Assembly (NCBI RefSeq): GCF_013408925.1
Contig: NZ_JACCAB010000001.1
Coordinates: 682,001-746,000 of the forward strand
Length of the DNA: 64,000 nt
Direction of reading: 5' to 3'
Origin: Pedococcus badiiscoriae
Lineage (GTDB): Bacteria; Actinomycetota; Actinomycetes; Actinomycetales; Dermatophilaceae
The notes under the pieces: generated by a model
What the model saw: only the letters and a program-made list of their open reading frames with translations
Database searches by the model: none
Told to the model about the DNA's origin: nothing
Shown here: piece by piece, positions 40,500 through 48,477 of the stretch
Numbering within the stretch: position 1 is the stretch's first letter
Layout of the letters: the number at the start of each line of letters is the position of its first letter
Program-made: the position numbers and the translations under genes

Positions 40500-40769
40500 G
40501 TGGTCGGAACGATTATCGGCGCCATCATCGGCGGTCTCATCATCGGGGCCTTGGCCCGTCTCGTGCTTCCGGGCAAGCAGAACATCTCACTCCTGATGAC
40601 CATCATCATCGGGATCCTGGGATCGCTGATCGCCTCGTGGCTGGTCTTCCAGCTCGGCTACAAGAACTCGAACGGTGGTTTCGAGTTCATCCCGTTCCTG
40701 GTGGGGATCGTCGTCGCGGCGATCCTGATCGTGATCTACGGCAACGTGACAGGACGCCGGAAGGTCTGA
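40500..40769 (+). CDS. GlsB/YeaQ/YmgE-type small membrane stress protein
   Basis: This 89-residue protein has three hydrophobic helices (about 2-22, 32-50, 62-82) with Gly-rich GTIIGAIIGGLIIGALARL and FIPFLVGIVVAAILIVIYG, typical of the YeaQ/YmgE transglycosylase-associated family. It would sit in the cytoplasmic membrane; its biochemical role is unknown. GTG 40500 follows GAAGGAGC. A strong terminator lies 15 bp downstream. Confidence 0.85.
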   Translation: MVGTIIGAIIGGLIIGALARLVLPGKQNISLLMTIIIGILGSLIASWLVFQLGYKNSNGGFEFIPFLVGIVVAAILIVIYGNVTGRRKV

Positions 40770-40784
40770 CGAGTCAAACGTCCG

Positions 40785-40818
40785 CGAAGGGCCCCGTCCA
40801 CCAGGACGGGGCCCTTCG
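40785..40818. terminator. Terminator between YeaQ-like and ferritin-like genes
   Basis: A perfect 15-bp stem, CGAAGGGCCCCGTCC at 40785-40799 and GGACGGGGCCCTTCG at 40804-40818, has a 4-nt loop. It lies between convergent genes and can serve both. Confidence 0.85.
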
Positions 40819-40842
40819 TCGTGCAGTTCGGGCGCAGGTGCC

Positions 40843-40890
40843 GGTCAGACGGCGGGCCGGTCAGGCGGCTGGCCGGTCAGGCGGCGAGGC
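40843..40890. repeat. 16-bp x3 tandem repeat spanning the ferritin-like gene stop codon
   Basis: GGTCAGACGGCGGGCC, GGTCAGGCGGCTGGCC and GGTCAGGCGGCGAGGC are consecutive 16-bp units. The minus-strand stop (40879-40877) is the TCA of the third unit. Confidence 0.8.
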
Positions 40891-41569
40891 CGAGCCGACC
40901 CATCCGTCGGGTGTGCTCGTCGGTGAGCCGCGCGAACATCCGTCCCAGCTCGGCCAGGTCGGCACTGGGGCGGCCCGGGCCGCCGATCCCGCCGACCATC
41001 AGCGAGGCCAGCGCGTCGCGTTCGACGGCGACCTGCTGGGCCTGCGAGAGCGCCTCGCCCACGAGCCGGCGGCCCCACAGCGCCAACCGTCCCGCGACCT
41101 TGGGGTCGGCCTTGATGGCCTCACGGACGACCTTGACGACGAACTCCGCCTGCCCCACGTCCTCCATGGCCGAGTGCACCAGGGCCTGCGTCGAGGGGTC
41201 GACGTAGGCGGCGATCTCACGGTAGAAGTCGGTGGCGATGCCGTCGCCCACGTAGGCCTTGACCAGGCCCTCGAGCCAGGTGCTCGGCCGGGTGCGCTCG
41301 TGGAATGCGTCGATCGGCGCGATGAACGGCGCCATGGCGACCTCGGGGTCGATGCCCATCTCGTCCAGTCGCGCCACGAGGATCTCGTAGTGCCGGAACT
41401 CGGCCACCGCCAGTCCCGCCACGGCGGCCTTGAGGGGCTGGCTCGGCGAGAGCTCACTGTCCCCGGCGAGCCGGGTGAACGCTGTCAGCTCGCCGTACGC
41501 GAGCACTCCGAGGAGGTCGGCGACGGCGTCGCGGTACTGCGGATCGGCCAGCCAGTCGTCCTTGGTCAT
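40877..41569 (-). CDS. Ferritin-like fold protein (MiaE-like)
   Basis: This 230-residue helical protein belongs to the ferritin-like family found next to rhlE in actinobacteria (Rv3210c-like), related to tRNA hydroxylase MiaE. Candidate di-iron ligands are Glu in LAYGELTAF (about 27), Glu in AEFRHYEI (about 57), and Glu in EDVGQAEFVVKV. The substrate is unproven. ATG 41569 has TAGGGT 7 nt upstream, a leaderless start. Confidence 0.8.
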   Translation of the reverse strand: MTKDDWLADPQYRDAVADLLGVLAYGELTAFTRLAGDSELSPSQPLKAAVAGLAVAEFRHYEILVARLDEMGIDPEVAMAPFIAPIDAFHERTRPSTWLEGLVKAYVGDGIATDFYREIAAYVDPSTQALVHSAMEDVGQAEFVVKVVREAIKADPKVAGRLALWGRRLVGEALSQAQQVAVERDALASLMVGGIGGPGRPSADLAELGRMFARLTDEHTRRMGRLGLAA

Positions 41570-41576
41570 GCCCGTC

Positions 41577-41582
41577 ACCCTA
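41577..41582 (-). promoter_or_regulatory. -10 box, leaderless promoter of ferritin-like gene
   Basis: TAGGGT on the minus strand ends 7 nt before ATG 41569. Confidence 0.55.
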
Positions 41583-41647
41583 ACGGCGGGGCCTTGGACG
41601 ACCCCGGCGTGAGGGTCGCGGATGCGGGCATGTCGGGCGTGCACCGC

Positions 41648-41653
41648 TAGACT
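41648..41653 (+). promoter_or_regulatory. Possible -10 box for DEAD-box helicase gene
   Basis: TAGACT would give a start near 41660 and an mRNA leader of about 127 nt before ATG 41787. No convincing -35 is visible. Confidence 0.35.
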
Positions 41654-41735
41654 GAGGGGGTCAAAGGTGCCCGGTCGGCACGAATCAGCCGTGGACCCGG
41701 TCCGCGCTCCGCAAGACGAAGACCTCCGATCGGCC

Positions 41736-41773
41736 CGCTGTGCGAGCGCCACCCCGCTGTGGGAGCGCCCCGA
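41736..41773 (+). repeat. 19-bp direct duplication in DEAD-box helicase leader
   Basis: CGCTGTGCGAGCGCCACCC (41736-41754) is followed directly by CGCTGTGGGAGCGCCCCGA (41755-41773). It lies in the untranslated leader and could form alternative structures. Confidence 0.55.
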
Positions 41774-41786
41774 TCGAGAGAACTTC

Positions 41787-43397
41787 ATGACTGAGACCAA
41801 CCCGGACACGACTGTGCCCGACGCCACGACCGACGCCACGTCCGACGCCACGACCGATACCCCTGTCGCTGCGCCGGCTGACCCGACCTTCGCCGACTTC
41901 GACGTCCACCCCGACATCGTCGCCTCGCTGAGCGACGCGGGGATCGTGACGCCCTTCCCCATCCAGGCGATGACCCTGCCCGTCGCCCTCGGTGGCCACG
42001 ACATCATCGGCCAGGCCAAGACCGGCACCGGCAAGACGCTCGGCTTCGGCGTCCCGATGCTCAACCGCACGATCGCCCGCGGGGACGCCGAGTGGGACAC
42101 CTTCCCGCACGCCGGCAAGCCGCAGGCCCTCGCCGTCGCCCCGACCCGTGAGCTCGCCGTCCAGGTCGCCAGCGACCTCGAGCGCGCCGGCAAGCGTCGC
42201 GGAATCCGCGTGCTCACCGTCTACGGCGGCCGCGCCTACGAACCCCAGATCGAGGCCCTCAAGGCCGGGGTCGAGATCGTCGTCGGCACGCCCGGGCGTC
42301 TGATCGACCTGGCAAAGCAGGGTCACCTCGACCTCTCGCACACGAAGTCGGTCGTGCTCGACGAGGCCGACGAGATGCTCGACCTCGGGTTCCTCCCGGA
42401 CGTGGAGAAGCTGCTCGCGATGACCTCGCCGGCCCGGCAGACGATGCTCTTCTCGGCCACCATGCCCGGTGCCGTCGTCGCCCTGGCCCGCCGCTACATG
42501 CGTCAGCCGACCCACATCCGCGCCATGGGTGACGACCAGGAGAACGCCCACACGGTCAAGGCCGTCGAGCAGTTCGTCTACCGCGCCCACGCGATGGACA
42601 AGGTCGAGATGCTGGCCCGCATGCTGCAGGCCGAAGGCCGTGGCCTGACCATCATCTTCAGCCGCACCAAGCGCACCGCCGCGAAGGTCGCCGACGACCT
42701 CACCGAGCGCGGCTTCGCCGCCGCCGCCATCCACGGCGACCTCGGTCAGGGAGCGCGTGAGCAGGCGCTGCGCGCGTTCCGCAACGGCAAGGTCGACATC
42801 CTCGTCGCCACCGATGTCGCCGCCCGCGGGATCGACGTCGACAACGTCACCCACGTCATCAACTACCAGTGCCCCGAGGACGAGAAGACCTACCTGCACC
42901 GCATCGGGCGCACCGCCCGCGCGGGCAACACGGGCATCGCGGTCACCTTCGTCGACTGGGACGACATGCCGCGCTGGGGCCTGATCAACAAGACCCTCGA
43001 CCTCGGGATCCCCGAGCCGGAGGAGACCTACTCCTCCTCGGACCACTTCTACGAGCAGCTCGACATCCCGCGCACCGCCAAGGGCCGCCTGCCCAAGGCC
43101 GACCAGAAGCTCGCCGGCCTGGGCGCCGAGGTGCTCGAGGACCTCGGCGAGACCGGCAAGTCCAGTGGTCGTCGCCCGGCCGCCGGCGGTCGCGGTGGCC
43201 GTGACGGCGACCGAGACGGTGTCCGAGACGGTGGCGGTCGTGGCGGCCGCGACGCCGCTCGTGACGCCGGTCGTGGTGGCGAACGCCGCTCGGACAGCGC
43301 ACCCCAGGACGGCGACGCCCCGGCCAAGCCGCGGCGCAACCGCAACCGTCGGCGCACCCGCGGTGGTGCCACCGGAGAGGCCAGCACCCAGGCCTGA
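41787..43397 (+). CDS. rhlE: DEAD-box RNA helicase, RhlE/CsdA type
   Basis: This 536-residue RNA helicase has motif I AKTGTGKTLGFG (about 76-87), Ia APTRELAVQ, II VVLDEADEMLD, III SATMPGA, V VATDVAARGIDVD and VI HRIGRTARAG. The first 35 residues are an acidic Thr/Asp-rich stretch. The last 100 are an RGG-like tail (RGGRDGDRDG, RGGRDAARD) ending in a basic RRNRNRRRTRGG block for RNA binding. It likely aids ribosome assembly or mRNA decay, especially in cold. ATG 41787 follows GAGAG. Confidence 0.92.
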   Translation: MTETNPDTTVPDATTDATSDATTDTPVAAPADPTFADFDVHPDIVASLSDAGIVTPFPIQAMTLPVALGGHDIIGQAKTGTGKTLGFGVPMLNRTIARGDAEWDTFPHAGKPQALAVAPTRELAVQVASDLERAGKRRGIRVLTVYGGRAYEPQIEALKAGVEIVVGTPGRLIDLAKQGHLDLSHTKSVVLDEADEMLDLGFLPDVEKLLAMTSPARQTMLFSATMPGAVVALARRYMRQPTHIRAMGDDQENAHTVKAVEQFVYRAHAMDKVEMLARMLQAEGRGLTIIFSRTKRTAAKVADDLTERGFAAAAIHGDLGQGAREQALRAFRNGKVDILVATDVAARGIDVDNVTHVINYQCPEDEKTYLHRIGRTARAGNTGIAVTFVDWDDMPRWGLINKTLDLGIPEPEETYSSSDHFYEQLDIPRTAKGRLPKADQKLAGLGAEVLEDLGETGKSSGRRPAAGGRGGRDGDRDGVRDGGGRGGRDAARDAGRGGERRSDSAPQDGDAPAKPRRNRNRRRTRGGATGEASTQA

Positions 43398-43413
43398 CCC
43401 GCACCCCCAGAGC

Positions 43414-43456
43414 AGACAGGTATGCCGCGCGGCTGAGCCGCGCGGCATACCTGTCT
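43414..43456. terminator. Perfect 20-bp hairpin terminator containing two GTATGCC motifs
   Basis: AGACAGGTATGCCGCGCGGC at 43414-43433 and its exact complement at 43437-43456 flank a TGA loop. It lies between the convergent ends of the helicase and alcohol dehydrogenase genes. Each arm carries one copy of the dispersed GTATGCC/GGCATAC motif. There is no U-tract, as is common for actinobacterial terminators. Confidence 0.85.
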
Positions 43457-43487
43457 ATCGGGGTTGGCCCCCGGGGGCGGGGGCGGG

Positions 43488-44534
43488 TCAGGCGCCGATC
43501 GTGGCGGTGTCGATCACGAAGCGGTAGCGCACGTCCGAGTTCACGACGCGGTCGTAGGCCTCGTTGACCTGGTCGGCGCTGATCGTCTCGATCTCAGCCG
43601 CGATGCCGTGCTCGGCGGCGAAGTCCAGCATCTCCTGCGTCTGCGGGATGCCGCCGATGTTGGAACCGGCCAGGACCTTGCTGCCGCCGATGAGGGAGAA
43701 CGCCTGGAACGAGCTGGGGTCGCTCGGCGCGCCGACGTTGACCATGGCCCCGTTGGGCTTGAGCAGCGAGAGGTACTGGTCGAACGGCAGGTTGGCGCTC
43801 ACCGTGTTGAGGATGAGGTCGAACTGGCCCCGCAGGTCCTTGAACGTCGACTCGTCCTTGGTCGCGCGGTGCTCGACGGCGCCGAACGCCTTGCTGTCGG
43901 CTTCCTTGGCGGTCGACTGGCTGAGCACGGTGACCTCGGCGCCCAGCGCCGCGGCGAACTTCACGCCGAGGTGGCCGAGACCGCCCAGACCCACGACGGC
44001 GACCTTGGTGCCGGGACCGGCGCCCCAGCGCTTGAGCGGGTTGTAGGTGGTGATGCCGGCGCACAGCAGCGGCGCGGCGACATCGAGCTCGAGGGCGTCG
44101 GGGATCCGGACGGCGAACCGCTCGCTGACGACGACCTGCTGGCTGTAGCCGCCCATCGTCTCCTCGCCGTCGTAGCCCTTGCCGTTGTACGTCATGACGG
44201 CGCCCTTGACGCAGAACTGCTCCTGGCCGTCCTTGCAGTACTCACACTCACCACAGGAGTCGACCATGCAGCCGACACCGACGCGGTCGCCCACCTGGTA
44301 GCGGGTCACCCCGTCACCCACGGCGGAGACGACCCCGGCGATCTCGTGGCCGGGGACCATCGGGAAGATCGCGCTCCCCCACTCCTCACGGACCTGGTGG
44401 ATGTCGCTGTGGCAGATGCCGGCAAAGGCGATGTCGATGGTGATGTCGTCGTCACGCAGCTCGCGGCGCTCGATCGTCGTGGCTGTGAGCGGGGCGCCTG
44501 CGGAGGCGGTGGACAGAGCAGCAGTGCGGGACAT
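43488..44534 (-). CDS. Zinc-dependent NADP alcohol dehydrogenase (YahK/CAD-like)
   Basis: This 348-residue medium-chain dehydrogenase has the catalytic zinc ligands in GICHSDIHQ and PGHEIAG, structural zinc cysteines in [15 protein letters not shown], and a Rossmann motif [17 protein letters not shown]. It resembles aldehyde-reducing YahK/AdhC enzymes with cinnamyl alcohol dehydrogenase-like specificity. ATG 44534 has GAGGAG 5 nt upstream. It stands alone between a hairpin terminator and parA. Confidence 0.88.
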   Translation of the reverse strand: MSRTAALSTASAGAPLTATTIERRELRDDDITIDIAFAGICHSDIHQVREEWGSAIFPMVPGHEIAGVVSAVGDGVTRYQVGDRVGVGCMVDSCGECEYCKDGQEQFCVKGAVMTYNGKGYDGEETMGGYSQQVVVSERFAVRIPDALELDVAAPLLCAGITTYNPLKRWGAGPGTKVAVVGLGGLGHLGVKFAAALGAEVTVLSQSTAKEADSKAFGAVEHRATKDESTFKDLRGQFDLILNTVSANLPFDQYLSLLKPNGAMVNVGAPSDPSSFQAFSLIGGSKVLAGSNIGGIPQTQEMLDFAAEHGIAAEIETISADQVNEAYDRVVNSDVRYRFVIDTATIGA

Positions 44535-44594
44535 GATTCTCCTCGGGGGGTCGGGTTCAGTCACCGTCAGGGGACAAGTCCCGACCGGGCCCGA

Positions 44595-44648
44595 CTATTC
44601 CGAGGATCAGGGCTGTTTCGAAGATCCGAGCTGTTCCGAAGGTCAGAG
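44595..44648. repeat. 18-bp x3 tandem repeat spanning the parA stop codon
   Basis: CTATTCCGAGGATCAGGG (44595-44612), CTGTTTCGAAGATCCGAG (44613-44630) and CTGTTCCGAAGGTCAGAG (44631-44648) are consecutive related units. The parA stop (44645-44643 on the minus strand) is in the third unit. Confidence 0.75.
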
Positions 44649-45422
44649 TTTCTTCGCCAGGGCGGCCGCTACGTCGCGGTACGCCTTCGCGCCCTTGGAG
44701 GTGCGGGAGGTCGCCAGGATGGACCGCCCGACCGCGGGCGCCTCGGCGAAACGCACCGTCTTGGGGATCGGCGGGTCGAGCACAGGCAGGTCATAGCGCT
44801 CGCCCACGTCGGCGAGCACCTCGCGGGCGTGGTTGCTGCGCCCGTCGAACAGGGTGGGCAGGATGCCCCAGACCTCGAGGTCCTTGTTGAGGATCTTCTG
44901 CACGTCGGTCACCGTGTCGAGCAGCTGGCCGACGCCGCGGTGGCTGAGCATCTCGCACGGCATGGGGATGATCAGGCCCTGGCTGGCGGTCAGCGCGTTG
45001 AGGGTCAGCACTCCCAGGCTGGGCGAGCAGTCGAGCAGGACCACGTCGTACTCGCCGCGCACCTCCTCCAGCACCGTCCGCAGGATGTACTCCCGGCCGG
45101 GTCGCGGCAGCAGCTGGGCCTCGGCGCCCGCGAGGTCGATGACGCTGGGCACGAGGTCGACCCCGTCGTCACAGGCGACCCGCACGTCGGCGATCGACGC
45201 GCGTCCGAGCAGCACCTCGTTGATCGAGCTGCCGACCTCGTCCGGGTCCACGCCGAGGCTGAACGTCAGGCAGGCCTGGGCGTCCAGGTCCACCAGCAGG
45301 ACGCGCTTGCCCTGCTCGGCGAAGGCGGCCCCGAGGGAGGCCACCGACGTCGTCTTCGCGACGCCGCCCTTCTGGTTGGCCACCGAGACGATCGTGGCCG
45401 GTTTCGCGGGTGTCCTGGCCAC
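44643..45422 (-). CDS. ParA/Soj-family ATPase (orphan)
   Basis: This 259-residue ATPase has the deviant Walker A NQKGGVAKTTS with signature Lys18 and catalytic Lys23, Walker A' VLLVDLDAQA and Walker B VVLLDCSPSLG. ParA proteins move DNA or protein cargo along the nucleoid. No ParB gene or parS-like site was seen here, so this is probably an orphan positioning ATPase (Rv3213c-like context) rather than the chromosome partition gene. GTG 45422 starts 64 bp downstream of the RecB-like gene in the same direction. Confidence 0.85.
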   Translation of the reverse strand: MARTPAKPATIVSVANQKGGVAKTTSVASLGAAFAEQGKRVLLVDLDAQACLTFSLGVDPDEVGSSINEVLLGRASIADVRVACDDGVDLVPSVIDLAGAEAQLLPRPGREYILRTVLEEVRGEYDVVLLDCSPSLGVLTLNALTASQGLIIPMPCEMLSHRGVGQLLDTVTDVQKILNKDLEVWGILPTLFDGRSNHAREVLADVGERYDLPVLDPPIPKTVRFAEAPAVGRSILATSRTSKGAKAYRDVAAALAKKL

Positions 45423-45486
45423 CAGAGGCCGCCCTTCTTCTGTGTGATGGGCTCGAGAGTTGCGTATGCCGGTCGGCGCAAGTCTG

Positions 45487-46347
45487 TCAGGTGCGGACCG
45501 CGGGCTGCTCGAGGGCCGCCCAGTCGGACTTCTCCGGTCCGAAGGCCTGACCAGCCGGGCAGTGGGCCCGGAAGTCGCACCACTGGCACAGGGGACCGAC
45601 GGTGGCCGGGAACCGGCTCGAGTCGACGCCGAGCTCGGCGTAGTCCTCCTCGGCCCGGCGGGCGTCCTTGGCGATCGACTCGGCCTCGGCGATCTTGCGC
45701 GTCAGCGACTCGCCGGTGTGCTCGTGGCTGGCCACGGCCCCACTGGGCAGGTGGTGCAGCTCGACGCGGACGCACTTGCGTCGGAACATCTTCCAGGCGG
45801 CCGCGGCGTACAGGGCGAGCGGCAACGACGTGCGGGCGTCGTCGTCGGTCGGCTCCCAGCGGCTCGTCTTGTAGTCGACGACCGCCAGCTCACCGCCGCG
45901 GTCATCGAGGCGGTCGATCCGACCCTGGAGGGTGAACACCTGCGTCTTGAGCGAGACGGTGCGCTCGATGCCGAGCGGCTGGTGGGCGGGGTCGACCTCG
46001 TCGAGGTAGTCCACGACCTGGCGCTGGGCCAGCTCGCGCCACTCGCGGGACTGGTCGGCGTCGCGGAAGCCGACATCGATCCAGGACGAGCGCACCAGCT
46101 CGGCGCCCGCCGCCGGGGTGCGACGCTCGGTGGGCAGGTCCCACCAGTCGCGCAGCGCGTTGTGCACGGCCACACCGAACGACGTGTGCGCCCGCTGGGG
46201 TCGCGAGGGCGGCGCAGGCCGGTCGAGGTACTGCATCCGGTACCGCCGCGGGCAGTCGACCCAGGTCAGCAGCTTGCTGGGGCTGGCTCGGAAGAGGCGC
46301 CGCGGCATACCCACGAACTGCTCCTGCACGAACTCCCCCGCACTCAC
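45487..46347 (-). CDS. RecB-family exonuclease with iron-sulfur cysteines
   Basis: This 286-residue PD-(D/E)XK nuclease opens with ASPSKLLTWVDCPRRYRMQYL and carries the catalytic core LQGRIDRLDD then LAVVDYKTSRWE. Four cysteines (one in VDCPRR, three in CQWCDFRAHC) indicate an AddB/Cas4-like 4Fe-4S cluster. It is a stand-alone nuclease without a motor. GTG 46347 is chosen because TAACGT lies 7 nt upstream; the box overlaps the TAA stop of marC. The biological partner is unknown. Confidence 0.85.
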   Translation of the reverse strand: MSAGEFVQEQFVGMPRRLFRASPSKLLTWVDCPRRYRMQYLDRPAPPSRPQRAHTSFGVAVHNALRDWWDLPTERRTPAAGAELVRSSWIDVGFRDADQSREWRELAQRQVVDYLDEVDPAHQPLGIERTVSLKTQVFTLQGRIDRLDDRGGELAVVDYKTSRWEPTDDDARTSLPLALYAAAAWKMFRRKCVRVELHHLPSGAVASHEHTGESLTRKIAEAESIAKDARRAEEDYAELGVDSSRFPATVGPLCQWCDFRAHCPAGQAFGPEKSDWAALEQPAVRT

Positions 46348-46354
46348 CTCGCCC

Positions 46355-46360
46355 ACGTTA
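46355..46360 (-). promoter_or_regulatory. -10 box, leaderless promoter of RecB-like gene
   Basis: TAACGT on the minus strand ends 7 nt before GTG 46347 and overlaps the marC stop codon. Confidence 0.45.
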
Positions 46361-46975
46361 GGCGGTACCGCTGACAAACGCCCGGATGCTGTCCGCGACC
46401 ATCTGCACGGCGATCGCCGACAGGAGCAGGCCGGCGATCCGGGTCACCAGCACGGTGCCGCTGTCCTTGAGCACCCGGTGGACCTGGCTGGCGAAGCGGA
46501 AGAACAGCCACACGACGAACATCGTGGCGACCAGGCCGGCCGCGACGGCGACGTAGTCGGCGACCGCGTCGGCCCGCTTGACCTGCAGCATCGTCGCGAC
46601 GATCGCACCGGGACCAGCCAGCAGCGGGGTGCCGAGGGGCACCAGCGCGACGTTGACGCCCGCGTCGGCGTGCTGCTCCTGCTCGGAGCCGGTGAGCAGC
46701 TGCAGGGCCACGAGCAGCAGCAGGAGGCCGCCTGCTCCCTGGAGGGCGGGCAGCGAGATGTGCAGGTAGGTGAGGATCTGCTGGCCGAACACGGCGAACA
46801 TCACGATCACCCCGAGCGCGACCAGGGACGCGCGGCGAGCCGCGGCGACCTTCTGCTTCTGCGTCAGCGACGCGGTCAGGGCCAGGAAGATCGGGAGGGC
46901 GCCCGGGGGGTCCATGATGACGAGCAGCGTCACGAAGACCGAGCCGAATGCCTGCAGGTTGATGATGTCGCTCAC
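46358..46975 (-). CDS. MarC family integral membrane protein
   Basis: This 205-residue protein has six hydrophobic helices and the MarC-family signatures LLVIMDPPGALPIFLAL (about 17-33) and PLGTPLLAGPGAIVATML (about 111-128), which form an internal repeat. The function of MarC proteins is unknown; early links to multiple antibiotic resistance were not upheld. GTG 46975 overlaps the upstream PHP gene stop by 4 bp, so both are co-translated. Confidence 0.88.
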   Translation of the reverse strand: MSDIINLQAFGSVFVTLLVIMDPPGALPIFLALTASLTQKQKVAAARRASLVALGVIVMFAVFGQQILTYLHISLPALQGAGGLLLLLVALQLLTGSEQEQHADAGVNVALVPLGTPLLAGPGAIVATMLQVKRADAVADYVAVAAGLVATMFVVWLFFRFASQVHRVLKDSGTVLVTRIAGLLLSAIAVQMVADSIRAFVSGTA

Positions 46976-47832
46976 GCTCGTGCCGCCCTGACCACGTCGA
47001 TGCCGCTGGTTGCCTGGTGCTCGATCTGCGCCAGCACGTCCGCCGACGTGGTGTTCTCGCCGAGCCGGTTCTCCTTGCCCGCGCCGTGGTAGTCGCTCGA
47101 CCCCGTCACGAACAGCCCCAGCCGCGCGGCGAGCTCCTCCGCCTGGCGCACCTCCGCGGGCCGGTGGTCACGGTGGTGGGCCTCGAGGCCCGCGAGCCCG
47201 GCCGCCGCCATCTCCTCGATGACTGCGTCGTCGACGGTCCAGCCCCGGCCGTTGGCGAACGGGTGCGCCATCACCGGGACACCGCCCGCCTGGCGGACGA
47301 GCTCCACGGCGAGCACCGGGTCGGGTGCGTAGTGCGAGACGTAGTAACGACTGCCGTTGCGCAGGACGTCGGTGAACGCCTCGTCGCGCGTGCCGACGAA
47401 GCCGCTGGCCACCAACGCGTCGGCGATGTGCGGCCGCCCCATCGTGGTGCCCTCGCCCGCCTGGGCGCGCACCTCCTCGATCGTCACCGGTATGCCGTCC
47501 GCGGTCATCAGCTCCACCATGCGGTCGATCCGGGTCGCCCGCGACTCCCGCGCCCGCTCCAGCTCGCGGAGCAGGGCGGGAGCCTGGGGGTCCACGAGGT
47601 AGCCGAGCAGGTGCACGCTGACCCCTCGCCGTGAGCAGGAGATCTCGACGCCGCGCACCAGGTCCACGCCCACCTCGTGGGCGGCGGCCACCGCAGCCGG
47701 CCACCCGGCATACGTGTCGTGGTCGGTGAGGGCGACGACATCCAGACCCGCCGTCGCGGCGGCGGCGATCACCGCCTCTGGCGGTTGGGTGCCGTCGCTC
47801 GCGGTGGAGTGGGTGTGGAGGTCGATCGGCAC
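46972..47832 (-). CDS. PHP-domain phosphoesterase (YciV/RNase AM-like)
   Basis: This 286-residue protein has the PHP metal site: IDLHTHSTASDGT at 3-15, LTDHDTYAGW (about 36-45), a central GVEISC, PVMAHPFANG and the C-terminal GSSDYHG. The family includes 3',5'-nucleoside bisphosphate phosphatase and 5'-3' exonucleases that trim RNA. GTG 47832 has TACCCT 6 nt upstream and starts just before the first metal-binding strand. It is the first gene of the PHP-marC unit. Confidence 0.85.
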   Translation of the reverse strand: MPIDLHTHSTASDGTQPPEAVIAAAATAGLDVVALTDHDTYAGWPAAVAAAHEVGVDLVRGVEISCSRRGVSVHLLGYLVDPQAPALLRELERARESRATRIDRMVELMTADGIPVTIEEVRAQAGEGTTMGRPHIADALVASGFVGTRDEAFTDVLRNGSRYYVSHYAPDPVLAVELVRQAGGVPVMAHPFANGRGWTVDDAVIEEMAAAGLAGLEAHHRDHRPAEVRQAEELAARLGLFVTGSSDYHGAGKENRLGENTTSADVLAQIEHQATSGIDVVRAARA

Positions 47833-47838
47833 GTGCCA

Positions 47839-47844
47839 AGGGTA
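47839..47844 (-). promoter_or_regulatory. -10 box, leaderless promoter of PHP gene
   Basis: TACCCT on the minus strand ends 6 nt before GTG 47832. Confidence 0.5.
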
Positions 47845-47881
47845 GGGCCACTGGCGCGTGCCTCCGGACCGCCCGGGCGCC

Positions 47882-48256
47882 TCACTCCGCCACAGGACGC
47901 AGCTCGACCGTCTCCCCCGGACCGGCGAACTTCGCAGCCACCTCCTCCGCCCGATCCTGGGACGCCACGTCGATGAGGAAGAATCCCGCGAAGTGCTCGA
48001 CCGTCTCGGCGTAGGGGCCGTCGGTGATCTTCCTGCGACCCGCGTGCCAGCGGACCAGCCGGGCCTCGCTGGGGTCACCCAGGGCCTGGCCGCCCAGCAG
48101 CTCGCCGCGTTCGGCCATCTCCTGCATCACCGACTCGAAGTCGGCCTGCAGGGTCGCCCGCTCCTGCTCGGGCAGGGCCTGGAGCTCGGCGACGAAGTCG
48201 CTCGTGGGGTGGCCCCACGGCTGCGGGGTGGAGTGGATGAGGATGACGTACTTCAT
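47882..48256 (-). CDS. YCII-domain protein
   Basis: This 124-residue protein has the YCII/DGPF fold: MKYVILIHS at the N-terminus, a helical AELQALPEQERATLQADFESV centre and the signature DGPYAETVEHFAGFFLIDV at about 88-106. Such proteins often accompany ECF sigma factors, but none is here. Function is unknown, probably enzymatic. ATG 48256 follows GGGAG by 8 nt. A 12-bp repeat array lies in its promoter region. Confidence 0.85.
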   Translation of the reverse strand: MKYVILIHSTPQPWGHPTSDFVAELQALPEQERATLQADFESVMQEMAERGELLGGQALGDPSEARLVRWHAGRRKITDGPYAETVEHFAGFFLIDVASQDRAEEVAAKFAGPGETVELRPVAE

Positions 48257-48344
48257 GGTGGCGCTCCCTCTACGGGTCGGTGGCCGACATGGCCCTGTCA
48301 TCTGCCTGACGGTCGGCGCACGACGCTCTCGATGTTCGTCGCAA

Positions 48345-48380
48345 GCTTTCTCGACGGCTTTCTCGACGGCTTTCTCGACT
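48345..48380. repeat. 12-bp x3 tandem repeat in divergent YCII/MaoC region
   Basis: GCTTTCTCGACG (48345-48356), the same again (48357-48368) and GCTTTCTCGACT (48369-48380) form a near-perfect array in the 221-bp gap between divergent genes. Confidence 0.85.
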
Positions 48381-48477
48381 GCTCGCGCAGCAAGGATGCC
48401 GTGGAACCATGGCTGTGAGGGAACGCACGCGGCATACCCGTGTCCCTGGGTGGTGGCCATCGACCACAATGGGCGCC

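Noticed and set aside
44643..45422. Chromosome partition locus (parAB/parS)
   Set aside because: No ParB gene and no parS-like 16-mer was seen near the ParA gene, so an origin-proximal partition locus is not supported.
43464..45935. 823-codon plus-strand frame across adh, parA and the RecB-like gene
   Set aside because: It crosses three well-supported genes on the other strand and several gaps; its composition is that of a codon-position shadow.
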